The notes under the pieces are model-generated. The model saw only the letters and a list, made by a program, of their open reading frames with translations. It searched no databases and had not been told where the DNA came from. The position numbers and the translations under genes were made by a program. Positions 24,701-32,298 of a DNA stretch of 36,647 bases are shown here, piece after piece. Within the stretch, counting starts at the first letter, position 1, and every line of letters starts with the position of its first letter. This stretch comes from Treponema sp. (GTDB lineage Bacteria > Spirochaetota > Spirochaetia > Treponematales > Treponemataceae). The stretch lies in assembly GCA_016296655.1 (NCBI GenBank), contig JAEDIW010000029.1:1-36647 (forward strand), in the 5' to 3' direction.

Positions 24701-26288
24701 ATTTTCCTGATATTTCATCGTATTTTCCAGCGAGCTGCCCTTCCAGAAGGGAATCGCCCTTGCGCCAGATGCTTTCAAGATTCTCTTCAAAAACATTGCC
24801 TATGCTGCCGTCAAAAAGTGATTCTTTGTACGGCATTACATCTCCAGTGCATAAAATGACCATATCCCGCCGTAAATGCCAGTCCAGGCAGCGTTCAACA
24901 GGAGATAAATCGCAGGGGCTTCTTTTTGGAAGGAATCCTGCAAAATCATTGTATTTTTGGATTATCAAAGCCCCGCCAGAAGGACTTTCCTTGCGGCTCC
25001 AGAACCTGTAAAAACTTTCAAGCTGCTCTTCATTTTCATTCATCCGGACAAACTGAGGATATACACACCCCTTAAAATGCTTTTCCAGAATGGAAATTGA
25101 ATTCAAAGCTGAAGCAAATCCATCTGTAAAATGAATTTCTGAATATTTTTCTGCTGTAACGGCATCTGTAAAAACAATCCACATTACAGGCTGCCAGCCA
25201 TTGCTTCTTGGAGCACAAGAGTCTACGATTTTGGCTATTTCGCAGGCTTTTTCTTCGGTAAGAGAGTCGCCGCTGGTTTCAATAAAAACAGAAAGCCCAG
25301 GATATTTTAAAACTTCGCTGATAAACTGCGGAAGCTGCGGATGATACAAGGGCTCGCCCCATAATGACAGTGAAATGACAGCTGTTTCTGAAAATTCTGC
25401 AATCTGTTTTACAAGAGATGAAAATTTTTCAAAAGGCATGGAAACCAGTTTTTCCTGAAGTTCTGCATTCTGTTCAAGGATTTCAAAATACGGATTGTAA
25501 AGGCATTTTCCGCGCACTTTTTTTTCTATCTGAATATTGTAGAAACCTGGAACTGTCCTTAAAATTCCGGCACATTTTACGGCTTTTTCGGACAGCTGAC
25601 TGGCACTGTCATCCGATGAAGAAATTTCTGCAAGTTTTTTACAGGCCAAAAAATTTTCTTTTTTTCCGACAGAAAAATTAAGACGATACATGCGCCAGTC
25701 AACAGGGGAAATGACGGTTTCAATTTCAAATGCATTTATGTCGCCTTTCATGGCTGTAAAAATACTTTCCCTGCTGACACGTTCAGTGCCAATTTTATGT
25801 GGAAGTCCTTCCTTTACGGATAAGGCTGCAATAATTGAAGCTGTTCCGCAGTTAATTATTTCAGGAGCAAATCCATAAGGATAGCCATCTGCAAAAGTAT
25901 ATTCTGCAAGATATTTTTCATGAGTTTCAAGCATTTCCAGTGTAAGCTTTTCATTCAAAAAAGGACAGTCAGCCCATGCATAGACAATGTTCCTGCAGGC
26001 AGATTTTGTGCAGCATTCATGCATACAGGTCAGAAGTTCAAAAACATTCCATGAAGGTCTGGTAATAATTTCTGCTTTTTCAGTAATTTCAGGGGTGCTG
26101 AAACAACATCTGCAGCGGGCAGCAATTTTTTCATCTGTAAAGACAAAAATTTTTGCACACTCAGGAACCTTGCAGCCCCATGCCAAAGATTTTTCAAATG
26201 AACACATTCTGTTGCTGACTAAATCAAAAATACGCAGGCTGTCAGCAAATAAAACTACAATATTCTTCATCTCTTCAAGTATCGGCAC
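24672..26288 (-). CDS. spiro-SPASM protein: nucleotidyltransferase-like N-terminus plus degenerate radical-SAM/SPASM
   Basis: A 538-residue protein, first in the operon. Residues 1-200 resemble an NTP-transferase (YAWADCPFL at 103-111, GTERVSRESIF at 167-177). Residues about 240-440 look like a radical-SAM barrel: YNIQIEKKVRGKC precedes the expected cluster loop, and SLWGEPLYHP (308-317) matches the GGEP motif. However, CxxxCxxC is absent, with only Cys262 remaining. A SPASM-like tail follows (C459, C467, C480, TGDVMPY with Tyr487 where Cys is usual, SIGNVFEENLESIW). I recognise this as the spirochaete-restricted spiro-SPASM type. Without the cluster cysteines ordinary radical chemistry is unlikely. 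The start is GTG (26288) or ATG (26270); neither has a good ribosome site. It is divergent from xseA across 42 bp. Confidence 0.83.
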   Translation of the reverse strand: MPILEEMKNIVVLFADSLRIFDLVSNRMCSFEKSLAWGCKVPECAKIFVFTDEKIAARCRCCFSTPEITEKAEIITRPSWNVFELLTCMHECCTKSACRNIVYAWADCPFLNEKLTLEMLETHEKYLAEYTFADGYPYGFAPEIINCGTASIIAALSVKEGLPHKIGTERVSRESIFTAMKGDINAFEIETVISPVDWRMYRLNFSVGKKENFLACKKLAEISSSDDSASQLSEKAVKCAGILRTVPGFYNIQIEKKVRGKCLYNPYFEILEQNAELQEKLVSMPFEKFSSLVKQIAEFSETAVISLSLWGEPLYHPQLPQFISEVLKYPGLSVFIETSGDSLTEEKACEIAKIVDSCAPRSNGWQPVMWIVFTDAVTAEKYSEIHFTDGFASALNSISILEKHFKGCVYPQFVRMNENEEQLESFYRFWSRKESPSGGALIIQKYNDFAGFLPKRSPCDLSPVERCLDWHLRRDMVILCTGDVMPYKESLFDGSIGNVFEENLESIWRKGDSLLEGQLAGKYDEISGKYDEYYTFNF

Positions 26289-26293
26289 AATGG

Positions 26294-26322
26294 TTGAACA
26301 AGATTATTCTAATGTATAAAAT
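26294..26322 (+). promoter_or_regulatory. xseA: promoter of xseA, possibly leaderless
   Basis: TTGAAC (26294-26299), exactly 17 nt, TAAAAT (26317-26322), then 8 nt to the ATG at 26331, with no Shine-Dalgarno. It lies in the 42-bp space shared with the divergent spiro-SPASM operon. Confidence 0.5.
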
Positions 26323-26330
26323 CTGAAAGA

Positions 26331-27551
26331 ATGAGTGATTTTTTTGATTCTAATGCAGTATTTACAGTTTCTTCTTTGACAAGCCTGATAAAAAATGTTG
26401 TGGAAAATATTTCTCCCCAGTCAGTTCAACTGGAAGGCGAAATTTCAAATTACAGGCCATCCACTTCTGGTCATGTTTATTTTACACTGAAAGATAGCGG
26501 TGCGCAGATAAGTGCCGTTCTTTTCCGCTCAAGTGCGGCAAGGCTTGATTTTTTGCCGAAGGATGGAATGAAAGTCCTGTGTACAGGAAAACTTACTGTT
26601 TATGCGGCAAGAGGAAACTATCAGATTGTTGTAAGTTCCATGAAAATATCTGGAACTGGCAATATACTGCAAATGATTGAGGAAAGAAAAAAACGATTTG
26701 CAGCAGAAGGTCTGTTTGACAGAAATCGTAAAAAGCCTCTGCCAATGTTTCCGCAGAAAGTTGGAATTGTAACAAGTCCTACAGGAGCCGCCCTGCGCGA
26801 CATCCTGCAAATTTCACGGAGAAGGAATAATTCCGTTTCAATAATCATTTTTCCGGCTCTGGTTCAAGGTGAAACAGCACCGGCTTCGATTGCAGAACAG
26901 ATTGAAACTGCAAATAAATTTAAAATGTGCGACATTCTTATTGTAGGACGGGGCGGCGGTTCTCTGGAAGATTTGCTGCCGTTCAGTGATGAAAAAGTTG
27001 TCCGGTCTGTTGCAAATTCTGAAATTCCTGTTGTAAGCGCCGTAGGCCATGAAATTGACTGGGCTTTGAGCGATTTTGCAGCTGATGAGCGCGCACCAAC
27101 ACCGTCGGCAGCGGCTGAACTTGTTTTTCCGCAAAAATCTGACATTTTGAACAGCATTGAAGGCTATAAATCAGAAATGATTTTTGCATTAAAATCAAAA
27201 GTTGAGCATATAAAAGTGCTTTTAAAAGCCTACAGCAGGGAAAATCTGGAACTACAGTTCAGGAATATTGAACAGCCGCTGCTTTCAAGGTTTGAAAATG
27301 CAAAAGCAGCCCTTGCAGAAAATATTTTAAGGAAAATAAGCGATGCAAGGCTTTTTATAGGCAGATGCGTCGAAATTCTGGAAGCTTCCAGCCCTCAGGC
27401 AATTTTTTCACGGGGATATGCAATGGTGCGCGACAAAGAAAGCGGAAAAATTATACGTTCTGGGAAAGATACTGCGCCTGGCAAAGAAATTGAAATACTT
27501 CCGGCCAGTGGAAAACTGACGGCAACTGTAAATTTCATAGCAGATGAATGA
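26331..27551 (+). CDS. xseA: exodeoxyribonuclease VII large subunit
   Basis: A 406-residue subunit of exonuclease VII, which degrades single-stranded DNA to oligonucleotides with XseB. The N-terminal OB fold (VQLEGEISNYRPSTSGHVYFTLKD) and catalytic core are intact: KVGIVTSPTGAALRDIL, VGRGGGSLEDLLPFSDE, and VVSAVGHEIDWALSDFAADERAPTPSAAAE. The C-terminal helical region and RGYAMVRD segment complete the family length. It starts at the ATG at 26331, probably on a leaderless mRNA. It precedes xseB and mutL on the same strand, separated from xseB by a 221-bp GC-rich structured element. Identification is secure. Confidence 0.97.
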   Translation: MSDFFDSNAVFTVSSLTSLIKNVVENISPQSVQLEGEISNYRPSTSGHVYFTLKDSGAQISAVLFRSSAARLDFLPKDGMKVLCTGKLTVYAARGNYQIVVSSMKISGTGNILQMIEERKKRFAAEGLFDRNRKKPLPMFPQKVGIVTSPTGAALRDILQISRRRNNSVSIIIFPALVQGETAPASIAEQIETANKFKMCDILIVGRGGGSLEDLLPFSDEKVVRSVANSEIPVVSAVGHEIDWALSDFAADERAPTPSAAAELVFPQKSDILNSIEGYKSEMIFALKSKVEHIKVLLKAYSRENLELQFRNIEQPLLSRFENAKAALAENILRKISDARLFIGRCVEILEASSPQAIFSRGYAMVRDKESGKIIRSGKDTAPGKEIEILPASGKLTATVNFIADE

Positions 27552-27772
27552 GAGCATCTGCAAAAGCGTGTAAAATATGGGTATGGACAAGCGATTGAAG
27601 GGGCGGCGCAGCCGTTGCGTAGTGAGCGGGTTTGCGCAGCAAATCCTGTGAACGCAGCAATGGAGCGAAAGCGGAACCCCGCAAAGCGCGGTTTTTGCGA
27701 AGCGTAGCGGAGCAAAAATGGCCCCGGAAAATAAAAAAAATTAACGGACAAAAGTTCAGAGAGGTTAAGATT
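27552..27772 (+). repeat. GC-rich structured spacer between xseA and xseB
   Basis: A hairpin (CAGATG/CATCTG, 27541-27560) overlaps the xseA stop. From about 27590 to 27725 the sequence is much richer in GC than its flanks, with short inverted segments such as TTTGC/GCAAA and AACCCCGC/GCGCGGTT (one mismatch) and motif variants GCGAAGCGTAGCGGAGC and GAGCGAAAGCGG. It reads open in the xseB frame from 27632, but a proper AGAGAGG/ATG marks the xseB start at 27773. It looks like an inserted dispersed element. Confidence 0.55.
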
Positions 27773-28051
27773 ATGGAAAATTTTGAAGCAAAACTGCAGA
27801 AACTTGAAAAACTGACTTCCCAGATAAAGCAGCCGGACATTCCGCTGGAAGAAGCCTTGAAAAATTTTGAGGACGGCATAAAACTTGCAAAAAGCATGGA
27901 AAAAGAGCTTGAAAAAGTTGAGGCAAAAATCCAGATTCTTATGAATGAGCCGCTAAAAAATGAAGGTTCTGAGCCTGAACTGGATTTGTTTTCTGCAGCT
28001 GATGCGGAAACAGGAACTTCAGGGGCGCCGGAAACAGGAACCAGGCAATAA
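27773..28051 (+). CDS. xseB: exodeoxyribonuclease VII small subunit
   Basis: 92 residues; the small, helical partner of XseA. The core matches the family: FEAKLQKLEKLTSQIKQPDIPLEEALKNFEDGIKLAKSMEKELEKVEAKIQ, read as consecutive pieces over residues 4-55. A family-untypical, acidic and Thr/Gly-rich tail (residues 65-92) follows. The ATG at 27773 has AGAGAGG 8 nt upstream; a longer frame from 27632 would only add residues encoded by the GC-rich spacer. It lies 17 nt before mutL, so the two are probably co-transcribed. Confidence 0.95.
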   Translation: MENFEAKLQKLEKLTSQIKQPDIPLEEALKNFEDGIKLAKSMEKELEKVEAKIQILMNEPLKNEGSEPELDLFSAADAETGTSGAPETGTRQ

Positions 28052-28068
28052 TTTTTTGGGATAAAAAC

Positions 28069-30198
28069 ATGAGCACTGGCATGGAAAAATCAGAAACAGA
28101 GCAGGATTCTCAAATGCATAAAAATCAAATGCAGAAAAAAAATGCCTTACCAGAAAATTTTGAAAACTGTATCAAAAATGAAAAAAACAGCGTAAATGCC
28201 GGCGGTTTCGGAAATGCGGGGAATAGCGGAAATGTCAGGACTGCCAGAAAAATAAGGGTTCTTGCTCCAGAAGTTGCAAGGAAAATTGCTGCCGGTGAAG
28301 TAATTGACAGGCCGAATGCCATTGTGCGCGAACTTATGGACAATGCGGTTGATTCTGGGGCCTCTTCAATTACTGTGGAAATAAACGGAGGAGGCATTGA
28401 CTGCATCCGTGTAATTGACAATGGCAGTGGAATCAGCAGGGATGATTTAAAAGAATGTGCCAGACCCCATGCAACAAGCAAAATTCAGTCTGAAACAGAC
28501 CTGCTGCATCTGACGACGCTGGGCTTTCGTGGCGAAGCATTGGCTTCCATTGCTGCTGTCAGCAGACTTACAATTACGTCTGGAAATTACAGGCTGAAGG
28601 CGTCAGTAACGGAAGACCACATTATTGAAGAAGTTCAAGGTGTAGAAGGAACAATAGTTCAGTCGCAGGCACTTTTTGAAAATTTTCCGGCAAGGCGTGT
28701 TTTTTTAAAGAGGCCGGCTTCTGAAATGCTGATGTGCAGAAATACTTTCATTGAAAAAGCTTTGCCAAAGCCTGAAACTGCATTCCGCCTGAATGTTGAC
28801 GGAGAAATGAGGCTTAACCTGAAGGCAGGGCAAACTCTTGCAAAAAGATTTACAGAGGCAAATTCTATCAGAGAAAGTGAAAACCTTTTCTATGAAATAA
28901 AGGGTTCTGGTTCTGATTTTTCTTTTACTCTTGTAATCGGAGAACCTTCCGTGCGCCGTTCTGACAAAAAACTGATTTTTATTTACGTTAACGGCAGAAG
29001 AATTACAGAATATTCGCTGGTTCAGGCAATTGAATACGGCTGTCAGGGATTTTTCCCAAATGGTACGCATCCAGTTGCTGCGCTTTTTGTACAGATGAAC
29101 AGCGAATCTGTAGACTTTAACATTCATCCGGCAAAAAAAGAAGCCAGGTTTCAGGATATTTCTGAACTTCATCATGCAGTCAGCTCAAACACAAGAGAAT
29201 TTTTCAGAAAATATACGCAGATGTCTATAAGAAGCGGACTGAATTCCGAAAATAGCCAGCTGTATTTTGGCGGCGAAACTGAGTGTACAACTGATGAAAA
29301 TACTGGAACGGCATGGGCAGGCTCTTCAGGTTCATCAGGTTCTTATGGTTCTTCTGATGAATTGAATTTGCAAAAAGGCATGAATTCTGCAAGTTTTTCA
29401 GAAAGAGGTTCTGCATTTGCAGATTTACGCTCCAGATTTTTCTCTCCGTCGTACACAAGTTCAAGGGCTGTCAAAGGTCATCCTTTTGAAAAAACTCCTG
29501 AAGCAAGAGCAGAATATTCAATTTCAAACCAAAACTCAAAAATGCTTGCAATGGCTGCCATGCAGGCAGCTGACAGCAGTTTTCCGAAAAGTGAAAATGA
29601 AGAAAGTGCATCTGAAAATTCAGCAGGAAATTCAACAGAAAATGCAGGCAGCCCTGTAAAATATTTCGGAACAACGGCAGGAGTTTTTCTGCTTGCAGAA
29701 AAAGACAGCACTCTTTACATAATTGACCAGCACGCAGCTCATGAACGGATTTTATATGATGAAATCATGAATTCGCAGGGAAAACGGCAGGCTTTGCTTT
29801 TGCCTTACATAATTGAAACTGAAAGCATCAAAGATGACGAATATCTTGAAAGCATAAGCAGTTCTCTTGATTCTGCAGGCTTTTCAATAAAAAACTGCTC
29901 AAACGGCCGATGGGAAGTTTCAACTGTTCCAGAGAGATGGAAAGGTAGCGAGCGGGATCTTGTAAATGCGATTTTGGGAAAACGTCTTGATTCCATGGAA
30001 ATCATTTCGAACCTGGCTGCAATGACAGCCTGCAAGGCGGCGGTAAAAGACGGCTATGTGCTGGACAGTTTTTCTGCACAGAATCTTGCCAGACAGGCGC
30101 TGAACCTTACAGATCCGCATTGCCCCCATGGACGACCTGTTTATGCAGCCATTACAAAAGCCCAGCTTTTTGCCCTTGTCCGCCGCACTGAAAATTGA
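28069..30198 (+). CDS. mutL: DNA mismatch-repair protein MutL
   Basis: A 709-residue mismatch-repair ATPase. The GHKL N-terminal domain has VARKIAAGEVIDRPNAIVRELMDNAVDSGA (69-98, read in pieces; general-base Glu88), DNGSGI, and GFRGEALASIAAVS. The C-terminal dimerisation/endonuclease domain has DQHAAHERILYDE (553-565), ACKAAVKDGYVLD and CPHGRP (from C685), the signature of MutLs that nick DNA; in the first motif an Asp stands where the last Glu usually is, with Glu next to it. An atypical 60-residue Asn/Gly/Lys-rich N-terminal extension precedes the conserved start, and the linker holds a Ser/Gly-rich run. The ATG has a GGGA site. It follows xseB by 17 nt and is convergent with the OmpA gene. 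Confidence 0.96.
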   Translation: MSTGMEKSETEQDSQMHKNQMQKKNALPENFENCIKNEKNSVNAGGFGNAGNSGNVRTARKIRVLAPEVARKIAAGEVIDRPNAIVRELMDNAVDSGASSITVEINGGGIDCIRVIDNGSGISRDDLKECARPHATSKIQSETDLLHLTTLGFRGEALASIAAVSRLTITSGNYRLKASVTEDHIIEEVQGVEGTIVQSQALFENFPARRVFLKRPASEMLMCRNTFIEKALPKPETAFRLNVDGEMRLNLKAGQTLAKRFTEANSIRESENLFYEIKGSGSDFSFTLVIGEPSVRRSDKKLIFIYVNGRRITEYSLVQAIEYGCQGFFPNGTHPVAALFVQMNSESVDFNIHPAKKEARFQDISELHHAVSSNTREFFRKYTQMSIRSGLNSENSQLYFGGETECTTDENTGTAWAGSSGSSGSYGSSDELNLQKGMNSASFSERGSAFADLRSRFFSPSYTSSRAVKGHPFEKTPEARAEYSISNQNSKMLAMAAMQAADSSFPKSENEESASENSAGNSTENAGSPVKYFGTTAGVFLLAEKDSTLYIIDQHAAHERILYDEIMNSQGKRQALLLPYIIETESIKDDEYLESISSSLDSAGFSIKNCSNGRWEVSTVPERWKGSERDLVNAILGKRLDSMEIISNLAAMTACKAAVKDGYVLDSFSAQNLARQALNLTDPHCPHGRPVYAAITKAQLFALVRRTEN

Positions 30199-30228
30199 AC
30201 CACAGGGAAAATGCAGAAAAAACTGGCA

Positions 30229-32172
30229 TTACTTTTTGCGGATAAGGAATTCTACGCGGCGGTTTTTCCACCAGTTTTTTGTATCTTTCACAGCAGCAAG
30301 CGGATTTTTGTCGCCAAGTCCTACCGATGAAATGTTTTTTGCAGAAATTCCGTTTTTTATCAGCCGATCCATGATTACCTTTGCGCGTTTCTGCGACAAA
30401 GGAATCAGCGACTCCTGATTTTCTTTTTCTGTTCCTGAAATATTGTTTGCGTAGCCTTCTACTACGATTTTTGCATCGGGCTGTTTTTTCAGCTGACGGA
30501 CAATTCCTTTTATGGTTTCATCAAGCTCAACACGCTGTTCTGCTGTTAAATCTTCAAAGGTTTCCCTGTCTCCGTCAAAACGGAAAGACATAACGGTTAT
30601 TTTCCATTCAGATTCGCCTGTCTGTTTAAAAATAATGCCAGAACGAAATTTTTTTGAAGCCGACAAAGATTGCCTGCCAGATTTTTTTATGTCAAGCTCG
30701 TCAGGAATAACGTTCAGAACAACGGTATATTTTTCTGCAGAATAAACAACTTCTTCGCCTTTGTCACTGAGGCCGTTCCATTCCACAACTTCAGGAAGTT
30801 CAGAATAGCCATGATAATGCTTGATTATGCTTCCGCCCTGATCTTTTATAAGCAGTTCCCAGCTTTCAGGGTCTTTTAGGGCATTTTTATAGGAAAGTGC
30901 AAACCGTGCAATATCATCAACACCGTCATTGTCAGGTGTAAAATCTTCCGTAAGTATGCTGACTGAACATTCAAGACTGTCCAGTGCCTGAATGCGGTCA
31001 AGTTCGGAAGCTTCAATTTTTATTTCATCCGGCTTTTCTTCCTGAGTTTTTTCAATTTTTTGGGTATTTTTGCCGCGCTCTGCCAGAATCTGTTCTCTGT
31101 CTGCCAGAACCTGTTCTTCGTTGATTATTTCTTCCATAGCCTGATTTTCTGGATTTTTTTCTACAGAATTTTCTGTTTCTGCAGAATTGACGGCTTTTTT
31201 CTGTACAGGTTGTGGACTGCGATTAGCATGAGGCAAATTTGCAGAATTCAGCTCAAGGCGCTCTAAAGGTTTTTCAGTCAAAGTTTCATGTACGGCTTCA
31301 CTTTCTGCAAGTTCTGCAGATTTTGCAGGAAATTCTTCATTTACGAACTCAGATTCTGCGTGCAAAGGTGATTTTACAGGAAAATTTTCTTCGATATATT
31401 CTGATTCGGCAGAAGTGTTTTTTCTGGCAGGGATATTTGCGTCAACGTATTCTGATTCAGGTGGATTTTCTGCTTGTTGAACCAAAATGCCGTCTACTTT
31501 TTCTGATGGAACTGGAGGAATTGGCTTTTGAATGAGTTTTCCTTCAACAAGTTCTTTCTGCTCTGGTGAATGACTGGCATTTTTTAAATTCGCAACATCG
31601 TCCGGCAGCTGTTCTGTCATTGCGGCAAGAGCAGCCAAAGCCTGCTTCTCTTTTTCGATTTCTTTGTCCAGCAAGGAGATAAGGATTTTTATTTTAGGAG
31701 TCTGAGGATTTTCAGGTTCAAGTTCAATGAATTTTCCGTAAGATTTTTTGGCATCTCCCCACCGCTTGAGTTTTAAAAATGTATTTGCCTTATTCAGTAC
31801 CGGGCTACCTTTTTCAGGGGCGGCAAGTTCCGCAGCTGAATAATACTGAAGAGCCTTGTTCAAATCATTCAAGGCAAATGCTGCATTTCCTGCATTTAAG
31901 TTCAAGGTATAGGCATCTGTATATGGCAAAGAAAGTGCATTTTCAAAAACCTGCAGTGCCTGTACATATTTTTTTATCTGATAATAACTTAGGCCAAGGT
32001 AATTGTATAAAAGAGGGTCGCATCCGGGCTGAGAAATTTCCTTTTCCAGAACAGGAATTGCAGCCTCCGGCTTATTCAGTCGGAAAAGCTTTTCGCCTTC
32101 ACTTTGAACTTGGGCAAAAGCTGTCAGGGCACAATATAAAAACACAATATAAAACAGATATATCTTTTTCAT
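30229..32172 (-). CDS. envelope protein: TPR domain, acidic repeats, FlgD-Ig-like segment and C-terminal OmpA domain
   Basis: 647 residues from the ATG at 32172, chosen because AAGGAA precedes it and a signal peptide (MKKIYLFYIVFLYCALTAFA) follows immediately; an earlier ATG (32244) adds non-signal sequence. TPRs span about 25-175 (YLGLSYYQIKKYVQALQVF). An acidic low-complexity region (about 190-400) contains four tandem 17-residue units. A CHU_C/FlgD-like Ig segment follows (LTEDFTPDNDGVDDIARF ... VEWNGLSDKGEEV). The C-terminal 115 residues are an OmpA peptidoglycan-binding domain (VVEGYANN, LSQKRAKVIMDRL, KNRRVEFLIRK). It is likely a periplasmic or outer-membrane protein tethered to murein. 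It is divergent from the TPR/Mrr-like operon and convergent with mutL. Confidence 0.9.
   Translation of the reverse strand: MKKIYLFYIVFLYCALTAFAQVQSEGEKLFRLNKPEAAIPVLEKEISQPGCDPLLYNYLGLSYYQIKKYVQALQVFENALSLPYTDAYTLNLNAGNAAFALNDLNKALQYYSAAELAAPEKGSPVLNKANTFLKLKRWGDAKKSYGKFIELEPENPQTPKIKILISLLDKEIEKEKQALAALAAMTEQLPDDVANLKNASHSPEQKELVEGKLIQKPIPPVPSEKVDGILVQQAENPPESEYVDANIPARKNTSAESEYIEENFPVKSPLHAESEFVNEEFPAKSAELAESEAVHETLTEKPLERLELNSANLPHANRSPQPVQKKAVNSAETENSVEKNPENQAMEEIINEEQVLADREQILAERGKNTQKIEKTQEEKPDEIKIEASELDRIQALDSLECSVSILTEDFTPDNDGVDDIARFALSYKNALKDPESWELLIKDQGGSIIKHYHGYSELPEVVEWNGLSDKGEEVVYSAEKYTVVLNVIPDELDIKKSGRQSLSASKKFRSGIIFKQTGESEWKITVMSFRFDGDRETFEDLTAEQRVELDETIKGIVRQLKKQPDAKIVVEGYANNISGTEKENQESLIPLSQKRAKVIMDRLIKNGISAKNISSVGLGDKNPLAAVKDTKNWWKNRRVEFLIRKK
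31255..31458 (-). repeat. four tandem 51-bp units encoding 17-residue acidic repeats
   Basis: Within the OmpA-domain protein, four consecutive 17-residue units begin ESEYVDANIPARK, ESEYIEENFPVKS, ESEFVNEEFPAKS and ESEAVHETLTEKP. The period is exact, with divergence increasing toward the last unit. They lie in the flexible region between the TPRs and the OmpA domain. Confidence 0.85.
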
Positions 32173-32246
32173 AGAAAATTCCTTATAATAAATATACAAG
32201 TGCCCTAAAAAAATGATGGATAGATTTTTTAAGCAGCGGCACACAT

Positions 32247-32275
32247 TTGACAGAGTTATTCAAATCTACTACTCT
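32247..32275 (+). promoter_or_regulatory. promoter of the TPR/Mrr-like operon
   Basis: Consensus TTGACA (32247-32252), exactly 17 nt, TACTCT (32270-32275), followed by GGAGG (32284-32288) and the TTG start at 32299. Confidence 0.55.
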
Positions 32276-32298
32276 TTATTTTCGGAGGAATCATACTT

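Noticed and set aside
24701..24796. Longer start for the GT2-like protein
   Set aside because: It would overlap the preceding gene by 125 nt; the ATG at 24700 has AGGA and minimal overlap.
27632..27772. Longer XseB start
   Set aside because: It would translate the GC-rich spacer. The ATG at 27773 has a good ribosome site and gives the normal family length.
28705..29175. 156-residue minus-strand frame inside mutL
   Set aside because: Entirely antisense to conserved MutL coding sequence.
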